From positions 434,001 to 498,000 of the forward strand of contig JAMSLZ010000011.1 of NCBI GenBank assembly GCA_026027325.1: a stretch of DNA of 64,000 nucleotides, written 5' to 3'. The notes beneath the pieces were generated by a model that saw only the letters and a list, made by a program, of their open reading frames with translations, had not been told where the DNA came from and made no database searches. Source of the stretch: Actinomucor elegans. Taxonomy: Eukaryota > Mucoromycota > Mucoromycetes > Mucorales > Mucoraceae. Each line of letters opens with the position of its first letter. The first letter of the stretch is position 1. Both the position numbers and the translations under genes were made by a program. Shown in pieces: positions 60,056-64,000 of the stretch.

Positions 60056-62284
60056 TTAAAACGCGACTTCCCAAATGCGAACAGCAGCATCTTGTCCCAC
60101 TGATACAACAGTCAATGCAGCGCTGTGTTGCAAGAATCGAACGCTATTCACTGCATCCACATGTGCATTCTTGATGGCCACTTTCTTGGAAGGCTTTTCG
60201 CGGCTCCAGATGTAGATATTGGTGTCAATACTGCCACTAGCGAGATAATCACCGCAGGAAGACCATGCTAAAGTAGTGATACGACTGGTATGGAATACCC
60301 AATTTTGAATCACAGTCGTTTTAGCTTCAGTATCATAGACAAAGACCTTGCCAACACTATCACCAACAGCAATGAGTGCGAGCTCAGGGTGCACGGCCAA
60401 TGCAGTAATATTTCCAAGATTGTTAGCGAGTTCACCTGTGAGTGTTAAGGAATCTCCACTGAATTCGTAGACACGCACCCTATTATCCTATATAAAAAAA
60501 AGTTCAGCAAGGAAGTAAACGCAAAAAATGGATACCATAGTATTACCTGACCACCAACATAAACTGTCTTGCCATCAGGGCTAATATCAGCAACAGAAGG
60601 AGTGAAATCTGGCTTATCCATAGAGGCAATCTTTTCCAATTGCTCATTGTAGATCAAGACACTCTCACTAGTTGCTACAACGGTTGTTTTAGTCTTCAAT
60701 GAAACAGATAAGGATCTAGGAAGGGCTCCAGTAGCGACGATCTTGCCACTATTGTATAAAATGGATGAGTAAACGACGTTCCATTTTTTTTGTTGGAAAT
60801 TTACCTAAACTTGAAATCAGTGGCAGAACGAACGGTATCATCCATTGCAGCAGAAACAAGCTGGTTCTGTTGACCAACAGCCAAAGCAGTCACTTGATTG
60901 CTATGACCATCACCATCAACACGCTCAGCAACTGTATGGTCGCCTTCAGCACCATACTTCCAACCGAATACGCGACCATCATAAGAACCAGTAAACAAAG
61001 TATCTTGATCTTCGGCGGTCACAGTCAAAGCAGTAATAGCTTTGTTATGGCCGTCAATGCGACGAGCCACTTTACCCGAGTTCTTATCCAAATAGTTGAA
61101 TTCGCCAGATAACGAAGCAGAAATCAAATAATCACCCTTCCACAAGTTACCCACTTGTTGGTTATCGATAGCATTGACAGCTGAATTGATTTCAAAAGTA
61201 CTATAGATGATAACATCATGAGTTCCACTTATTGACACGCGAGCGTTTTTTTTTAACATATATGTATATATAAATACTTACTTGACTACGGTCTTGGTAT
61301 TGATATCCCAAATTTTAGCGGTATGGTCTCCACTACTCGACAGCAACTGAGTGCTATCAGGCGACCATGCAACTGAAAACACTGAACCCTGATGCTCACC
61401 CAACTCGTCCACCTTATCGCCTGTCTTTCCATCATACAAAAATAGTTTGCCATCAGCACCTGCACTGACGAAAAAGTCGCCGTTAGGCGAGAACTGCACT
61501 GCGTGCACAAAACGTGTATGGTCACGGATGGTCTTGACGAACTTGAAGGGCACACCGGTAAAGAAACTCACCGTCATATCGTCTGAAGCAGTAACAGCAC
61601 GCATGGGTCGATCTTGGCGGATACTGACACTGTTGATGGCCTTGCTGTGGCCTGTGATTTCACCAACAGAGGATAAAGTATCGTAGGCAAAAGCGTGGCC
61701 GAAACTTTCTTTGCCTTCACCCACAGCAATAATACGCTTACTGTCACAATCCCAGCCTATATCTTTAATGGTGCCTGAAATGGGTCGACATTCGTTCTTG
61801 AGAATGTGCTCGGCATTGATGGTGTCCCAAATACGCACATTACCAGAAGCATCTAGATAGAGTATGTGTGTTTAGTTGAACTGCTGTAGGCTAACGGCTA
61901 TAGTGAATTTTACCTCCGGTTGCCATATAGTAACCACTGGGACTGTAACGTGCGACGGTAGCTTGAAACTTGTGGCCGACGTATTCGGTAGCAATAGTAG
62001 GATTCTAACGTTCCAAAAATAAAAATAAAAACCAAAAAAACTTTGATTTGAGCGCGTTTTCCCGGAACTGTCTTTTGATTTCTGGCTTTACCTCCAAGTC
62101 TCTCATGAATACAGATTTGCCGTTGGTATAAGCAAACGTTTTGCCGTTGGGGTCGGCTTCGAGTTTGATAGACTCACCACGGGCAGTTTGAGGAAGAGGG
62201 GCCAAAGTATATTCTAAGCAAGAAACTAAGTTCGCTTTTTTTTTATCACATTTATAAAGAGAACTTACTCTTTGTGTATGACAT
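60056..62284 (-). CDS. AIP1: Actin-interacting protein 1, WD40 double propeller
   Basis: Seven exons: 62284-62269, 62213-62092, 62004-61914, 61852-61282, 61200-60805, 60748-60547, 60487-60056; 609 aa, matching the usual 600-615. The first exon codes only MSYTK plus one base. WD-type blades run the whole length (NVRIWD, HTAKIWDI, RVFGWKY, DNRVRVYEF, NIYIWS, AVRIWEV), consistent with the two seven-bladed propellers of Aip1/WDR1. In the cytosol the protein works with cofilin to disassemble actin filaments and is found in cortical patches. Exon 4 includes the conserved GHSKAINSVSIRQDRPMRAV. No missing blade or frame problem seen. Confidence 0.94.
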
Positions 62285-63285
62285 ATTTGATGATAACAAA
62301 GGAAAAAAGGAAAAAGAAAACAGTAGTAGCAGCAGTACTTTTTTTTATTTTTTTACATCATTGAAACGATGAGTTTAAATCATCAAGGTACGTATCACAG
62401 CATTTCTCGAATCAATTTCAAGCCAAGTCTTTTAGTTGTGCCACCTTGAATATCTTGGGCTTTCAAATACTATTCTTATCAAACTGTACAGAAATAGCTT
62501 GCCTTGTTATGCAAAGATGTTCCAGTATGATACCATGAGTGAATCAGGCGGATGTATATAGTTACACTATTAAACTATACTAAGTGTCTATTTTTTTTTT
62601 GAAAGGTTCTTCCTGGTTGGATGGTCCTACTACTGTATGGCGCCTTAAAAAAAATGTACTTTTTGGTTTTTTTTCTGCAATCGGGTCATTTTAACCTCTC
62701 TCTATTCTTCAGTCGGCCTAGCATATATCACACCTGATGGCAAATACTTGTTTAGAATAGACTATTGAATTAACTACAAGAAGCGTTACTTGAAAATTTA
62801 ATGCGTATATGACATTTTAATGTTTTTTCGGTAATGAGCACACAGTTTTATTGAGCTTGGTTCTATAATTCATATTTTTCTCGGCCGATCCCAGTCATAC
62901 TTTGCGTTTGAATAGTAAACACATGGGCAGAATAAGTTATTGCAGTTAATAGAATGCGGTCCATTGGGCTTACTTTGTCTTCACAAACATTCATCTATGT
63001 CAGATACGTGGTGTTTAATAGCTCTTGTAATACATTGTTTCCACCAGTTAAATTGATGTTTCCTTCTTTCCGCTTATTTAAAAACGATTATTGAGTAAAC
63101 TTCACATTTCCTTGAATTTATGACATAATAATAGTATAAAAGTTGGCCAAATAATCAACAATCGATACATCTAGTTGAGATAAAAGCTTTTATGTGTGCC
63201 ACAAATTACAACGTAATCAAGGATGAAGGAAAATCTTTTTATTTACTATTATAATCAAGTAGCTGTCTAGTGGATCAGGAAAGAT
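62285..63285. other. Intergenic region
   Basis: Upstream of AIP1 and downstream of the kinase gene. One repeat copy (62878-62947) and homopolymers only. Confidence 0.6.
62878..62947 (+). repeat. Dispersed repeat copy (forward)
   Basis: Reads tttctcggccgatcccagtc, then ttgaatagtaaacacatggg and cagaataagttattgcag, matching the forward consensus. Confidence 0.5.
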
Positions 63286-64000
63286 CTAATATACCATGTA
63301 ACGCTTTTTAGCTCGTCTCACATTCCTTTTCTTATCCTTGAGCATCATGTAAAGAAATTGTTCTTGATCACAATACATAATTGCATGCTTTTTGATTAAA
63401 TTGTGTAAAGTCTAAAGAAGCACAACATGAGGTACACAATAAACAGGGTTCTTTAGTTTTCAACTTACATTTACAAGAGTTTCGGCAGAGATTCTATGAT
63501 GAGGACTAATTTGCAGTAAACTAAAGTCGATCAAACGGATTAAATTGGCTGATATTCCTGGATGACGGCTCCATCTTGGACTTGTTTGTAGTCTAGCAAG
63601 GATATGTCTTGCTTTTTCTTCATTTTTATGATAATGGCCTACTCTACCATCTAGCATCTCGATCATAGTGATACCCATAGACCATATATCACATTTCTGA
63701 TCGCACGACTGTTTTTCATCAGCTACCTCTGGGGCCATAAACTTTTTTTTTTTTTTTTTAAAAAAAAAAAGGTTAGTTTGAGAACAAGTGAATAAGGAGA
63801 TGGGCAAACTTACTGGTATTGTTCCGCAATAATGGTAATTCTTTGGACCTATGTCTTGTGCCAAGCCAAAATCTGCCAATTTAATGCCACCTTTATGATC
63901 AACGAGGATATTATCACATTTGATGTCGCAATGATACATTCCGCTCTTGTGCATATAATTCAAACCTTTAGCTACCTAGAATAATGAGAGTAAAAGTGTT
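63286..64000 (-). CDS. Protein kinase, STE-like, C-terminal part (5' end outside window)
   Basis: Visible exons: 63975-63814, 63741-63469, 63411-63286; bases 63976-64000 are intron, so the N-lobe and start lie beyond the window. The C-lobe has the catalytic loop YHCDIKCDNILV, DFG (ADFGLAQD), GTIPFMAPEV for the APE segment, and DIWSMGITMIEMLDG. The order and GT-x-P-x-x-M-A-P-E-V pattern suggest a STE20/STE11-type serine/threonine kinase. The catalytic Asp and DFG Asp are kept, but the HRD arginine is Cys (HCD). The tail after the kinase domain is short and very basic (KDKKRNVRRAKKRYMVY). The intron at 63742-63813 ends in a T run followed by an A run directly before the acceptor AG. Substrate and pathway cannot be told from this fragment. 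Confidence 0.85.

Overview
The window looks like nuclear DNA of an early-diverging filamentous fungus, most likely Mucorales (Mucoromycota). Coding islands are separated by very AT-rich gaps. Almost every gene is split by short introns of about 45-75 nt with GTAAGT-like donors, CTAAC-like branch points and TAG acceptors. One gene (16.1-17.7 kb) resembles a family of uncharacterised proteins that I associate with Mucorales. No rRNA gene, intact tRNA, CRISPR or bacterial-style operon was seen. Exon models were built by hand from splice sites, and reading phase was checked across every junction of the main genes.

Layout, left to right: a secreted Cys-rich, probably GPI-anchored protein (0.35-0.96 kb); a 5.3-kb gap with relics; the mitochondrial ABC exporter ATM1 (6.3-8.7); a GATA factor with an 18-residue zinc-finger loop (10.1-11.6, -); the SAGA subunit SGF73/ataxin-7 (12.1-13.9, -); a transposase relic; the Mucorales-type hypothetical protein; a repeat-rich gap; a 1423-aa P5-type ATPase (20.6-25.3); an ER glycerol-3-phosphate acyltransferase (28.0-29.7); a broken CacyBP/SIP-like locus (31.0-31.7); a second GATA factor (35.4-36.4) tail to tail with asparagine synthetase (36.6-38.5, -); a very divergent kinesin-like gene (41.4-43.8, -); a small hypothetical protein; SEC63 (49.3-51.7); the spliceosome-associated ESS2 (52.7-54.2, -); a low-complexity probable regulator (56.2-57.7) tail to tail with RPS19 (57.8-58.7, -); the actin regulator AIP1 (60.1-62.3, -); and the C-terminal half of a protein kinase running off the right edge.

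The genes are unrelated housekeeping functions: Fe-S export, transcription, lipid synthesis, ER translocation, splicing, translation and actin turnover. There is no pathway cluster. The two GATA factors and asparagine synthetase would fit nitrogen control, but that link is only inference.

The most unusual content lies between genes. One degenerate repeat family occurs in about 23 recognisable copies in at least eleven intergenic places. Copies often sit in runs of two or three spaced about 130-180 bp, in either orientation, and none was seen in an exon or intron. Other items of interest are the kinesin-like gene that seems to have lost its P-loop, a minisatellite dense in GATAA motifs, tRNA-like half-hairpins, and several coding relics.
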